The notes beneath the pieces are model-generated. The model did no database searches. It was given only the letters and a program-made list of their open reading frames with translations, and was not told where the DNA came from. The translations under genes were made by a program, and so were the position numbers. 40,532 nucleotides of DNA from an uncultured Acidimicrobiaceae bacterium (GTDB lineage: Bacteria > Actinomycetota > Acidimicrobiia > Acidimicrobiales > Ilumatobacteraceae): assembly GCA_937890395.1 (NCBI GenBank), contig CALACK010000197.1, forward strand, positions 1-40,532. Reading direction: 5' to 3'. Shown here piece after piece: positions 15,364 to 23,742 of this stretch; the first letter of the stretch is position 1; each line of letters begins with the position of its first letter.

Positions 15364-16425
15364 ATGCCAGCAATTGAACTTGACGGAGCGGTAACGCTGA
15401 AAAATTTGTTTAAGTCGTACGGCGACCGAGTTGTGGTAAACGATGTTTCTCTCGAAGTACATGCTGGTGAATTTTTTTCGATGCTCGGCCCATCTGGCTG
15501 TGGCAAGACAACCACATTGCGAATGATCGGTGGTTTTGAGCAACCTGATAGTGGCGGTATTTTTATTGACAATCGCGAAGTAACAAATGATGAGCCTGAA
15601 GTTCGGCCGCTCAATACAGTTTTCCAGAACTACTCATTGTTTCCACATTTGAATGTTAAAGAAAATGTGAAGTTTGGCTTACGATTCGAAAATGCGTTTA
15701 TAAAAAGTTCTAAGTCTGACGCGCAGCGAGTCGGCGAGGCGCTTGAGCTCGTGCAACTTGGCAGTTTTGGTGATCGCCGTGTGCACCAACTTTCTGGTGG
15801 CGAGCAACAACGTGTAGCACTTGCGAGGGCGTTGATTCTTGAACCAAGTGTGTTGTTATTAGACGAGCCACTCGGCGCGCTTGACGCGCAACTGCGAGCA
15901 AGACTCCAAGTTGAGTTGGCAACATTGCAACGCCAAATTGGTATCACATTTATCTACGTAACTCATGATCAACATGAGGCGTTTACGATGAGCGATCGAA
16001 TTGGTGTAATGCGTGAGGGCAGATTAATGCAGGTGGGTGGCCCACGCGAGCTTTATGAGCAGCCAAATTCGGTGGCGGTGGCTCAATTTGTTGGTGCTGC
16101 CAATCTCATCCCGGGTCGTGTTTTGTCGCGGGGAGTAGTTGAAGTTGCAGGGGTAAAAATCGTTGCACCAGATTCTGCGCCAATTGGTGATGGGATGGTC
16201 ATGATTCGCCCCGAAAGAATTCGAATTGGTTCTGGTAGTCACAAAGCAATTATTGAAAGAGTGACTTTTGCTGGTTCAAGTTTACGTGTGGCAATAAAAC
16301 TTGGTTCAGTTGCCCTTACGGCTGAGGTATCAAATGATGAAAATTCGGCAAGTTTACGTGACGGTCAAGAAACAACGATTGAAGTGCTGCCGGATGCCGT
16401 GCGAATTTTGCCACTAGTTAATTAG
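15364..16425 (+). CDS. potA: ABC transporter ATP-binding protein, spermidine/putrescine (PotA) type
   Basis: The 353-residue ATPase energises an importer. It has Walker A GPSGCGKTT (residues 42-50), a Q-loop in FQNYSLFPHL, signature LSGGEQQRVALARAL, Walker B VLLLDEPLGALD and H-loop THDQHEAF. The C-terminal roughly 100 residues form a TOBE domain (NLIPGRVLSRG..., MIRPERIRIG). GGGGAG precedes the ATG by about 8 nt. It follows an SDR gene and converges with the two permease genes, from which it would have to be expressed separately. The PotA family also handles glycerol-3-phosphate, iron or thiamine in relatives; the permeases and binding protein here favour the polyamine-like group. Confidence 0.92.
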   Translation: MPAIELDGAVTLKNLFKSYGDRVVVNDVSLEVHAGEFFSMLGPSGCGKTTTLRMIGGFEQPDSGGIFIDNREVTNDEPEVRPLNTVFQNYSLFPHLNVKENVKFGLRFENAFIKSSKSDAQRVGEALELVQLGSFGDRRVHQLSGGEQQRVALARALILEPSVLLLDEPLGALDAQLRARLQVELATLQRQIGITFIYVTHDQHEAFTMSDRIGVMREGRLMQVGGPRELYEQPNSVAVAQFVGAANLIPGRVLSRGVVEVAGVKIVAPDSAPIGDGMVMIRPERIRIGSGSHKAIIERVTFAGSSLRVAIKLGSVALTAEVSNDENSASLRDGQETTIEVLPDAVRILPLVN

Positions 16426-16473
16426 CTCGCTCTAGTTGATTCGCCTAGTTAGCTCGCTCGCTATTTTGCTCGC
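16426..16473. repeat. Short repeats between convergent ABC genes
   Basis: The 48 bp between the two stop codons contains several copies of a GCTCGCT motif (from 16426, around 16452-16459 and near 16469). They are direct repeats and do not form a convincing hairpin, so termination here is not explained. Confidence 0.35.
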
Positions 16474-17361
16474 TTAACTTTCCATTTGAGTTACATCGGC
16501 AAGTGCCGCACGTAGCCCGCCACGTTCGCCGTGCCGCTTGCGCCAAGTTGACAATCCGAATAGCCCAATAACAAGCGCTGTGAAAGATGTGATCACCAAC
16601 AGCGTCGCAAGTGCGTTAAGCGCAGGTGTTGCGCCGCCACGCACAGATGAATAAATACGCAGCGGGACAGTTTCTGAATTAACTCCCGAAGATAGAAAGC
16701 TTGTGATCACGAAATCGTCAATCACAGTTGCAAACACAACCACAAGACTGGCCATAACTGATGGCCACAGCATCGGCAGGAGTACAAAACGCAATGCTTG
16801 CCAGCGACTAGCACCCAAGTCGCGCGCTGCTTCTTCAAACGATGAGCCGATCGAAACGAGGCGTGCGCGCACTATAACTACAACACTTGAAAGCGAAAAT
16901 GTAACGTTGCCGAGTAACTGCGCGGTGAAACCAAGAGGCACGGCAGTGAATAGTCGCGTAAAAGTTATTAGTAATGCAGCACCAACAACTATTTCTGGTG
17001 TGATCAGTGGGGCTGCAGTCAAACCTTGAACAACGTTGCTTCCCCTACCACGAATTCGTTGTGCACCGATTGCTAAAGTTATGCCGAGTGGGGTGACAAC
17101 CAGCATCGTGGCAATTGAAAGAACAAGTGAGTTGAATATTGCATTACGCATTGAGTCGTCATGCCAGAGCGAAGCATTTGGATCTGTGAACCACCAACGT
17201 AGTGAGAATCCTTGCCAAACTGTACGGCTGCGACCATTATTGAACGAATAAATTACTGCAATTATTACTGGTACGAGGCTCCAGATTATGTACGCCCAAA
17301 TTACGAATACAAGTGGTGAGGTTCTTGCACGTCTCTGAGACTGACTAGCCACGAGTGTCAT
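16474..17361 (-). CDS. potC: ABC transporter permease, PotC type
   Basis: A 295-residue inner-membrane permease with about six membrane helices. The cytoplasmic coupling loop that meets the ATPase is visible as EEAARDLGASRWQALRFVLLP (EAA motif). It begins in a 4-bp ATGA overlap with the potB-type gene and is the third gene of a potD-potB-potC unit. The partner ATPase is on the opposite strand just beyond its 3' end. The short C-terminal tail is charged. Confidence 0.92.
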   Translation of the reverse strand: MTLVASQSQRRARTSPLVFVIWAYIIWSLVPVIIAVIYSFNNGRSRTVWQGFSLRWWFTDPNASLWHDDSMRNAIFNSLVLSIATMLVVTPLGITLAIGAQRIRGRGSNVVQGLTAAPLITPEIVVGAALLITFTRLFTAVPLGFTAQLLGNVTFSLSSVVVIVRARLVSIGSSFEEAARDLGASRWQALRFVLLPMLWPSVMASLVVVFATVIDDFVITSFLSSGVNSETVPLRIYSSVRGGATPALNALATLLVITSFTALVIGLFGLSTWRKRHGERGGLRAALADVTQMES

Positions 17362-18239
17362 CGAGTTGTTTCGCGCGCATGTTGTCTAGTACTACGCAAA
17401 TAAAATGACATGAAGATTAGAAGAAAAATAGAAAGCGCAAGCACGAGAAGCGCTCCACGTTGCGGTTGCGTACTGGCGTTCAAAAAAAAGTCAATTTGGT
17501 TTCCAAGCATTTCGGTGCTTGGTGACCGAGAAAGTAAATCATTCGTGTAGTAGTCGCCGGACATTGGCAGCGCAATAAGCACACCAGCCGCGAAAAGCCC
17601 GGGTTTTGACATTGGCACAGTTACTAACCGAAATGCCTGACGTGAATTTGCGCCGAGGTCTCGCGCTGCATCAATTAGCCGCCAATCTAAACGTTCAAGA
17701 GTTGCGTAAAGCGGAAGGATTAGAAACGGAATATATCCATAAACCAAGCCAAGAGTTACTGTTATTGGAGAACCATCTAGCCAGTTGTAATGCACGCCAA
17801 GGATGTTCATAAACCGACTAAAAAGCCCACTCGGGCTCAGTAAGTTGACCCAAGCCAACATTCGCATTAAATAATTAACCCAAAATGGCAGAATAATTAA
17901 AACTAGATACATCAGTTTTCGTTTGCCTGCATGTCTTGCTAAAAAATATGCGACAGGAAATCCAATTAAAAAGCTCAGCAACATTGCACACACCACATAA
18001 ATAATTGTGCGAATTGCGACGCCTTGCAGGGGTCCGTTAATCAGACTTGAAAAAATAATTTTCGACTCCGAAAAATCCCAGGTAAGTGGGTTCCATCGGG
18101 GCACTGCATCTCGAAAGATTGGGTCGATTGAGCCAAAGGCAACACATGCGACTGCATAAAACGGCACAGCGAAAAGTGCGAGCAACCATGCAGTGCCGGG
18201 AAACGCGAAACCTGTCCAAAGTCGAGGCGACTTATCCAA
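17358..18239 (-). CDS. potB: ABC transporter permease, PotB type
   Basis: A 293-residue membrane protein with about six helices and the EAA loop IDAARDLGANSRQAFRLVTVP. N-terminal WLLALFAVPFYAVACVAFG and FPVAYFLARHAGKRK are typical of PotB/PotH. It starts 3 bp after the stop of the binding-protein gene and overlaps the next permease by 4 bp, so the order potD-potB-potC should be co-translated. It forms a heterodimeric channel with the PotC-type protein. Confidence 0.92.
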   Translation of the reverse strand: MDKSPRLWTGFAFPGTAWLLALFAVPFYAVACVAFGSIDPIFRDAVPRWNPLTWDFSESKIIFSSLINGPLQGVAIRTIIYVVCAMLLSFLIGFPVAYFLARHAGKRKLMYLVLIILPFWVNYLMRMLAWVNLLSPSGLFSRFMNILGVHYNWLDGSPITVTLGLVYGYIPFLILPLYATLERLDWRLIDAARDLGANSRQAFRLVTVPMSKPGLFAAGVLIALPMSGDYYTNDLLSRSPSTEMLGNQIDFFLNASTQPQRGALLVLALSIFLLIFMSFYLRSTRQHARETTR

Positions 18240-18242
18240 GGC

Positions 18243-19451
18243 TTAACCAGCAGTAAATGCAGTCCATTGATCAAGCCAAAGTGCATCTACCGCCGGATCA
18301 AGAGTCACTTGAGAAAGCGCGGCGTCATAACGCTCTGGCGTGACTAGCGCGTCAATCAGCGATTCAGGGATTGTGCCACTTGAAATTAAAAGATCAACTG
18401 TGATTGTCTCGAGCGCTGGCTGATAGCCGACATATGTTCGATTAAGTAAAGCGTTATCTGTGTCGCTTAAAAAATTAATAAGTTGATGCGCGAGCACTGG
18501 TGCTTTTGCTGTTTTTGTAATGCAAAAGAAATCATTCGTGGTGATGGTTTTTGGTGGATACCAAAAACCAAGAACTTCAGGTGAAACATTTTCTGGCAGA
18601 TATTGCAATGCTGTGAACAGGTCGCCAGACCATGTGAAGTTAACGTCACGGTTACCGGCAGGTATTTCGGTGTATGCCAAGATGTCAACTTTCGGGTTAG
18701 TTGCTTCGCGCATCGCAATTAGGTCATCTCCGGCTTGTTTAATTACTGCTGCGTCGCTGGTATTCGCGTCAAATTTGCCGGCGCGAAACATTGCCATAGC
18801 GAGTGTGTCGCGCGGTGAATCGAGTACTCCAACTTTGCCTTTGAACTGAGGGTCCCAAAATACGTCATAGCCGTTTTCATCAGTGAACGCATTTTTATCA
18901 AATCGATCGGTGCGGTAACCAACGCCGTTTCCATAAATCATGTACGGCACTGTGTACTGCGAGTCAAGGTCGTAATACGGATTTCGTAGTCCTGTAATTA
19001 CATTGCTGAAGTTCGGAATGTACGATTTGTTGAGAGGCTGCAAAATATCAGCAGCAATTAGTTTGGCTAGCCCTGTTGCCGACATCCCAAAAATTAGGTC
19101 GGGTTTGAACGTACCATTTCTGAGTTTTGCAATCGCCGCTGCTTCGTCATCATAAATGCTTGTCGTAACTTTCACACCAAACTGTTTTTCAAATATCGCA
19201 ATTGACTCTGGGTTGTGATAGTCAGCCCAATTAAGAATTTCAAGTGTGCCAGTTTCGCTGGCGAGACCATCTGCAATTGCATCAGTTGTGACCGGAAGTT
19301 TGATTGGCTTTTCAGGTGTGCCGATCGCTAAGCCATCAACTGTGGTGTTCGATGATGCGCCACCACAGGCCGCAAGCAAAGATCCACCAACTGTTATGCC
19401 GCCAGTTGTGATAACCAAATTTCGTAAGAAGTCTCTTCGTCGCATTGTCAT
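18243..19451 (-). CDS. potD: Tat-exported lipoprotein, spermidine/putrescine-type binding protein
   Basis: This 402-residue extracytoplasmic solute-binding protein resembles PotD: LEILNWADYHNPESIAIFEKQFGVKVTTSIYDDEAAAIAKL, DLIFGMSATGLAKLI, YTVPYMIYGNGVGYR and ITTNDFFCITKTAKAPVLAHQLINFL. The N-terminus has a twin-arginine signal (RRRDFLRNL) and a lipobox (LLAAC), so it should be exported folded and lipid-anchored. The frame continues 81 codons upstream, but AAGGTGGGG just before ATG 19451 and the signal peptide fix the start. It heads the potD-potB-potC unit and is divergent from the aminotransferase gene. Whether it binds polyamines or another cation is undecided. Confidence 0.92.
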   Translation of the reverse strand: MTMRRRDFLRNLVITTGGITVGGSLLAACGGASSNTTVDGLAIGTPEKPIKLPVTTDAIADGLASETGTLEILNWADYHNPESIAIFEKQFGVKVTTSIYDDEAAAIAKLRNGTFKPDLIFGMSATGLAKLIAADILQPLNKSYIPNFSNVITGLRNPYYDLDSQYTVPYMIYGNGVGYRTDRFDKNAFTDENGYDVFWDPQFKGKVGVLDSPRDTLAMAMFRAGKFDANTSDAAVIKQAGDDLIAMREATNPKVDILAYTEIPAGNRDVNFTWSGDLFTALQYLPENVSPEVLGFWYPPKTITTNDFFCITKTAKAPVLAHQLINFLSDTDNALLNRTYVGYQPALETITVDLLISSGTIPESLIDALVTPERYDAALSQVTLDPAVDALWLDQWTAFTAG

Positions 19452-19462
19452 CGTCCCCACCT

Positions 19463-19492
19463 TTGTGTATTGATTTTCCCTGTCGCTAAACT
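19463..19492 (+). promoter_or_regulatory. Promoter of the aminotransferase gene, leaderless
   Basis: TTGTGT (19463-19468), an 18-bp spacer and TAAACT (19487-19492) place a transcription start at about the GTG codon at 19501, 8 nt after the -10. The same TAAACT is used before the small gene at 35833. Confidence 0.5.
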
Positions 19493-19500
19493 TAGCCCCT

Positions 19501-20889
19501 GTGAGTTCGCTTGACGAAATTATTGAGGATGAAGAGCGAATATTTATGAGCAGAGTACCAAAATCGGTGCAGATGCATCTCCAGGCTTCAAAATCAATTC
19601 CTGGCGGAGTTCCATCAAGTTGGGCTAGTTCGCGTCCGACTCCAGTTTGGATCAGCCATGGCAATGGCGCGTATGTCTGGGATGTAGACGACAATCGCTA
19701 CATCGACTTTCACGCCGGCTATGGCGCCAATGTGGTTGGGCATGCCAATCCGAGTGTGGTTGCTGCGGTGCAAAAACGCGTCACTCAGGGCACGCACTTC
19801 GCCCAGCCAACTTCTGACTCAATAGTTGTCGCCGAAGAATTGTCGCGAAGATTTGGTTTGCCTCAGTGGCGATTTTGTAATTCGGGCACAGAAGCGACGA
19901 TGGATGCCGTGCACTTAATGCGTGTAATCACTGGGCGCGACTTGATTATAAAAGTTGAGGGTTCATATAACGGACACCACGATGCAGTAGCAATTTCGAT
20001 TTTTAGATCAGCCAAAGAACTTGGTCCGGCTGATAAACCGTGGCGCACTCCCGGTGCTGGAATACCGCAAGCAATTGCTGATTGTGTGCGCATTGTTCAG
20101 TTCAACGACATCAATGCATTGAGTCGACTACTCGACGAGCATGAGGGGCAAATTGCTGGAATGATTTTTGAACCGATCTTGATGGGGGCCGGCATTATCG
20201 TTCCGCAACCTGGTTATCTCGAGGCGGTAAAAAAGTTAGTTCATCAGCATGGTGCACTTTTGGCATTTGATGAAGTAAAAACGGGTTTGGTAATTCATCA
20301 GGGCGGCGCCACAGCAATGTATGGGGTGGTGCCAGACATAATTTGTCTTGCAAAAGCATTGGGCGGCGGTTTGCCTTGTGGTGCAATCGGTGGGACAAAC
20401 GAGGTGATGGGAGCAATCACCGATGGTCGTTACAACCAAGTAGGCACCTTTAACGGCAATCCTTTGACAATGGCCGCCTCTCGTGCGGTGCTGACCGAAG
20501 TTTTAACCGACGATGCGTATGCGAGAGCCAACGATGTCGGTGCGTACATTTTGAAGCACGCGATACCAACTTTGCAGAGACACCGACAAGGTGTGCATGG
20601 GTATCAGTTTGGTTTTAAAGTTTCGATCGTATTCAGCGACGAGCCAGCCACAAATTATCGAGACTTTCTAGAAGTAAGTACGGGCGCAATGCATTTAAAT
20701 TATCTGATGCAGTTCAATGGTGGCGTCTTTTTGGCTCCGTGGGGCAAGAGCGAGTCGCTGACACTTTCGGTCGCTCACACTCGTGAACATGGCGACGTGT
20801 TCTTGCAAAATCTTTCGCAACTCGGAAAAGTCGTCGAACAGATGAGCGAGCACACCTCAGAAGTATTCGCAGCGGGCAGTTTTAATTAA
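19501..20889 (+). CDS. Class III pyridoxal-phosphate aminotransferase
   Basis: This 462-residue fold-type I aminotransferase is close to the glutamate-1-semialdehyde-aminomutase-like branch: IPGGVPSSW near the start, GNGAYVWDVDDNRYIDFHAGYGANVVGHANP, CNSGTEATMDAVHLMR, EGSYNGHHDAV, LLAFDEVKTG (cofactor Asp) and CLAKALGGGLPCGAIGG with the Schiff-base Lys. True HemL is a less likely identity because of the neighbourhood. Beta-amino-acid and omega-amino-acid transaminases belong to the same branch. The start is GTG without a ribosome site; ATG 19546 is an alternative. Its 3' end overlaps the convergent Rieske gene by 8 bp. Confidence 0.92.
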   Translation: MSSLDEIIEDEERIFMSRVPKSVQMHLQASKSIPGGVPSSWASSRPTPVWISHGNGAYVWDVDDNRYIDFHAGYGANVVGHANPSVVAAVQKRVTQGTHFAQPTSDSIVVAEELSRRFGLPQWRFCNSGTEATMDAVHLMRVITGRDLIIKVEGSYNGHHDAVAISIFRSAKELGPADKPWRTPGAGIPQAIADCVRIVQFNDINALSRLLDEHEGQIAGMIFEPILMGAGIIVPQPGYLEAVKKLVHQHGALLAFDEVKTGLVIHQGGATAMYGVVPDIICLAKALGGGLPCGAIGGTNEVMGAITDGRYNQVGTFNGNPLTMAASRAVLTEVLTDDAYARANDVGAYILKHAIPTLQRHRQGVHGYQFGFKVSIVFSDEPATNYRDFLEVSTGAMHLNYLMQFNGGVFLAPWGKSESLTLSVAHTREHGDVFLQNLSQLGKVVEQMSEHTSEVFAAGSFN

Positions 20890-21985
20890 TTTCGCTACGA
20901 TATTGACGGATTAGTTGTTGGCAATATCGCTCCATTTTTGTGTGGTATGCACGAATGAATGATCGTGACGCAACACCGCGCTGAACACGTTCGCAAACCG
21001 CAATGTCTTGCTGATTGACCATGTCGCTAAATGAAATTGTTGGCTCAAGGTCGAGTGTCTTGTCATCGACCACACTCTTCGGAAATAAATAATCTGTAAA
21101 AATAGTTGTATGAGTAGGTGATCGTGGAACATATCTTGTTAGAACAGCAACCGTTGGTGAAATGTCAATCAACATGTTTGGATATACAAAAACACCAAAT
21201 ACTGAATATTCATCCAGATCTTCCATTGATGGCAATAACGCAAGACTTTCGTTTTGTTTGTGCGACAACGAAGTTTTACCATCCGCCAGGCTGACGCCCC
21301 AGTCGTTTCGGTTGTCTTGAATAGTTTTGCCAGTCTTATAGATCGGCACGAGATCAACCAGTTCGGGGTGCACAACAGCGCAGTGCAAACATTCGCTGTA
21401 GTTTTCGGCGAGCACCTTCCAATTTGCAGAAACTTCGTCAACCGTCGTGCGAGCATTTACAAGTGAATTCATTTCAAATTTTTCTAGTTCACGAGGGCGA
21501 GAAAAATGTGTATCAAGCCACTCAAGTAATGGTTTTGCATTTGGGTCAAGTGACACAAAAATACAACCCTGCCAATGGTCTACTCTCACTTGTTTTAACC
21601 CGAGTGTTGCTCTGTCTATTGAATCTTTCTCGTGCAGAGGTGTTGCAATAAGTTCACCCTCGACTGAGTAGCTCCACGAGTGGTAAGGGCAAGTTATGGC
21701 GGCCCCGAAACCCGAACCGCTTGCGTCGCATAAATTAGACCCACGGTGTTGGCAGACGTTGTAAAACGCTCGTAACTCATCAGAACGATTTCTCAGAATC
21801 AAAATACTCTCGCTACCGATATCAACAACTAGTCGATCGCCAATTTTGTTTAAGCTTTCGCAAAGACCAGCAAAACACCAATTGGTGCCGTATATTTTTT
21901 GCATCTCATCGTTAAATATTTCTTGAGAATTATATTCTTCGCGCGTGAAACTTTCGCTTAGACCATGAATTTGATTTTCGGTCAT
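20882..21985 (-). CDS. Rieske non-haem iron oxygenase, alpha subunit
   Basis: A protein of about 367 residues with a Rieske [2Fe-2S] site (Cys81-x-His83 ... Cys102-P-Y-His105, counted from the longer start at 21994) and a catalytic iron site ENYSECLHCAVVHP with His204 and His209. It resembles the choline/glycine-betaine/carnitine monooxygenase group that oxidatively cleaves or hydroxylates quaternary or methylated amines. The third iron ligand is probably the Asp in QQDIAVCERVQ. An electron-supplying reductase is required, and none is in the window. I prefer the ATG at 21985 because it gives a 4-bp ATGA overlap with the PhyH gene; the ATG at 21994 is in frame too. Confidence 0.92.
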   Translation of the reverse strand: MTENQIHGLSESFTREEYNSQEIFNDEMQKIYGTNWCFAGLCESLNKIGDRLVVDIGSESILILRNRSDELRAFYNVCQHRGSNLCDASGSGFGAAITCPYHSWSYSVEGELIATPLHEKDSIDRATLGLKQVRVDHWQGCIFVSLDPNAKPLLEWLDTHFSRPRELEKFEMNSLVNARTTVDEVSANWKVLAENYSECLHCAVVHPELVDLVPIYKTGKTIQDNRNDWGVSLADGKTSLSHKQNESLALLPSMEDLDEYSVFGVFVYPNMLIDISPTVAVLTRYVPRSPTHTTIFTDYLFPKSVVDDKTLDLEPTISFSDMVNQQDIAVCERVQRGVASRSFIRAYHTKMERYCQQLIRQYRSEIN

Positions 21986-22863
21986 TGTGGCCATCCAAGT
22001 CCGGTTGGGATGTCTTCGTAATCAACTGTCCACAGTCTGCCACCATTCAACTCAGATGCGTCATAACAGCGGTAGCCGAGAAGTTGCTGTTGTTGTTTCG
22101 TGAAAGTTTTTGCGCGTTCTTCGGTAACGCCGAGGCAACCAGCTTCTTCTGGTGTCAACCAGCCGTAAATATATGACATGTGCATGCCAAATCTTGGCTC
22201 TGACTTAGTTTGATTGGCGCCCGCGCTGTGCAGAGTTTTGCCGGTATAGATCATTCCGCTACCTGCCGGCATCACTGCCTGAGTTATCTCGCTGTCAATG
22301 GCCGCTCGCGAGAAGTCACTCCATCTATGGCTACCTGGGGCGACTCGTGTTGCGCCGTTTTCGGCAGTGAAATCAGAAAGCGCGAACATACAACTAATTT
22401 GGCACACCGGTTTAGTCGGCCCACTCATTGCTGGCCAATCATCTGAATCGCGGTGCATATATTGCGGTGCTCCACTGGGCATGACGATCATCATCTGGCC
22501 GGTATTCATCCAATAGCTTGCACAATGTGGTTTGAGTAATGCGTCAGCAATACCTATAAGTAATGGATGAATTAAAACTTGATCGGCAAATGTTTGCGAG
22601 CGTTGCGCCAATCGTGTAAATCGCTTGGTCTGTTCGCCCCAAAAGTAATTTACATTTGTGCTATCGACTTTTGGTCCGACTGAAGTTGAGTCGCTAGTCG
22701 GGTCAAGCTCTTCGCGCAGACTGGTCACTGTTTGTGGCGAGAGCATGTCATGCACAATCAAACCGCCGTCTCGTTCAAGAATATTCAGAATTTCTGCAAG
22801 TGATGAAGTCTTTGCACTTACGACGGTGAGGCTGACTTTTGCGTCAAGATCTGTACTGCTCAC
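21982..22863 (-). CDS. Phytanoyl-CoA dioxygenase (PhyH) family Fe(II)/2-oxoglutarate oxygenase
   Basis: A 293-residue double-stranded beta-helix enzyme. The iron triad is visible as His137-x-Asp139 (QYMHRDSDDW) and His212 (GKTLHSAGAN), with Arg224 in EPRFGMHMSY as the probable 2-oxoglutarate anchor. ENGATRVAPGSHRW is the usual family stretch. Members hydroxylate CoA esters, ectoine or small amino acids. It is the first gene of a two-gene unit with the Rieske oxygenase. The start is GTG with TAGGAT 6 nt before it, which again suggests a leaderless message. It is divergent from the LLM oxidoreductase. Confidence 0.92.
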   Translation of the reverse strand: MSSTDLDAKVSLTVVSAKTSSLAEILNILERDGGLIVHDMLSPQTVTSLREELDPTSDSTSVGPKVDSTNVNYFWGEQTKRFTRLAQRSQTFADQVLIHPLLIGIADALLKPHCASYWMNTGQMMIVMPSGAPQYMHRDSDDWPAMSGPTKPVCQISCMFALSDFTAENGATRVAPGSHRWSDFSRAAIDSEITQAVMPAGSGMIYTGKTLHSAGANQTKSEPRFGMHMSYIYGWLTPEEAGCLGVTEERAKTFTKQQQQLLGYRCYDASELNGGRLWTVDYEDIPTGLGWPQ

Positions 22864-22869
22864 GTCTTG

Positions 22870-22875
22870 ATCCTA
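22870..22875 (-). promoter_or_regulatory. Leaderless -10 element of the PhyH-Rieske unit
   Basis: TAGGAT on the minus strand lies 6 nt before GTG 22863. The 68-bp gap to the divergent LLM gene must hold both promoters. Confidence 0.4.
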
Positions 22876-22893
22876 CCTAATTACGTAATTACG

Positions 22894-22924
22894 TTGAATA
22901 GTAACAATTTCTATGAATTAGCCT
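22894..22924 (+). promoter_or_regulatory. Promoter of the LLM oxidoreductase gene, leaderless
   Basis: TTGAAT (22894-22899), a 19-bp spacer and TAGCCT (22919-22924) end 7 nt before the ATG at 22932. There is no Shine-Dalgarno sequence. Confidence 0.45.
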
Positions 22925-22931
22925 TCACGCA

Positions 22932-23729
22932 ATGCGTTTTGATCTGCAAATTAATCCTGGTAATTCGCTATGGCCGATCGCGCGCGAGGCTGCATTATCT
23001 GCTGAAGCGGCTGGTTTCAAGGGATTTTGGACAGCAGATCATCTTGCAGGCGATGTGATGAAAGCACCCGACATGCCTGAATGTTTTACGTTGCTCGGCG
23101 CATTAGCCAGTGCGACTAAAACTATTGAGCTTGGGCCGTTGGTTGTGAATGTCGGTAATCGACATCCGGCGATTCTTGCTAACAGCGTGGCAACGATGCA
23201 GCAGATTTCTGGCGGTCGATTTGTTTTGGGGCTTGGTGCTGGTGCTTCACCGAATAGTCCGTTCGCTGCAGAGCAGCGAGCGATTGGAGTTAGCCCGCCT
23301 TCGAAAATGAGCGAGCGCCATGCTGTGCTAATCAATGCACTTGATGTGATGAACAAAATGTGGGCGCCGAATCGCCGAGTAGAACTTGAAAAGTTTCCAC
23401 TTCCTAAACCGATACCTCAAATAATAATTGGGGTTAACAGTGTGGCGCTGGCGCGAATCGCAGGTGCTCGTGCAAACGGCGTAAATATTCGAGCGAGCCA
23501 CGAACGTGCTGGCGAAATACTTGCCGCTGCTCAGGATGCGCACACGAGTTCTGGAATTAATAAACCATTTATAGTTTCGGTCTGGGAGCATTACGACGAC
23601 GCATTGGTACGTGGCGACGACACTCGTCTTGATGTCTGGCGTAGTTGGGGTGTTGACCGCGCAATTTTATTGATGTTCAAGTCGGTTGACTTCGCGGCAA
23701 TAGACCGCGCCGCAAAGTACCTGCGTTAA
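22932..23729 (+). CDS. LLM class (luciferase-like) oxidoreductase, probably F420-dependent
   Basis: A 265-residue TIM-barrel protein of the bacterial luciferase-like family: AEAAGFKGFWTADHL, ELGPLVVNVGNRHPAILANSVATMQQISGGRFVLGLGAG (the strand 3-4 region contacting the deazaflavin or flavin), and PKPIPQIIIGVNS. FMN and F420 users share this fold. The actinobacterial setting and the fbiC gene in the same window favour F420. It is shorter than the usual 290-350 residues. It is divergent from the PhyH-Rieske pair and may act on the same substrate chain, but this is not shown. Confidence 0.85.
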   Translation: MRFDLQINPGNSLWPIAREAALSAEAAGFKGFWTADHLAGDVMKAPDMPECFTLLGALASATKTIELGPLVVNVGNRHPAILANSVATMQQISGGRFVLGLGAGASPNSPFAAEQRAIGVSPPSKMSERHAVLINALDVMNKMWAPNRRVELEKFPLPKPIPQIIIGVNSVALARIAGARANGVNIRASHERAGEILAAAQDAHTSSGINKPFIVSVWEHYDDALVRGDDTRLDVWRSWGVDRAILLMFKSVDFAAIDRAAKYLR

Positions 23730-23742
23730 TTAGCTTGAAGTT

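Noticed and set aside
16426-16473. Repeated GCTCGCT motif as an insertion-sequence end or CRISPR remnant
   Set aside because: The copies are short, direct, irregularly spaced and without a transposase or inverted partner; chance or slippage suffices.
19452-19694. Longer start for the binding-protein gene
   Set aside because: It would bury the Tat/lipoprotein signal 80 residues inside and overlap the divergent aminotransferase gene. AAGGTGGGG marks ATG 19451.
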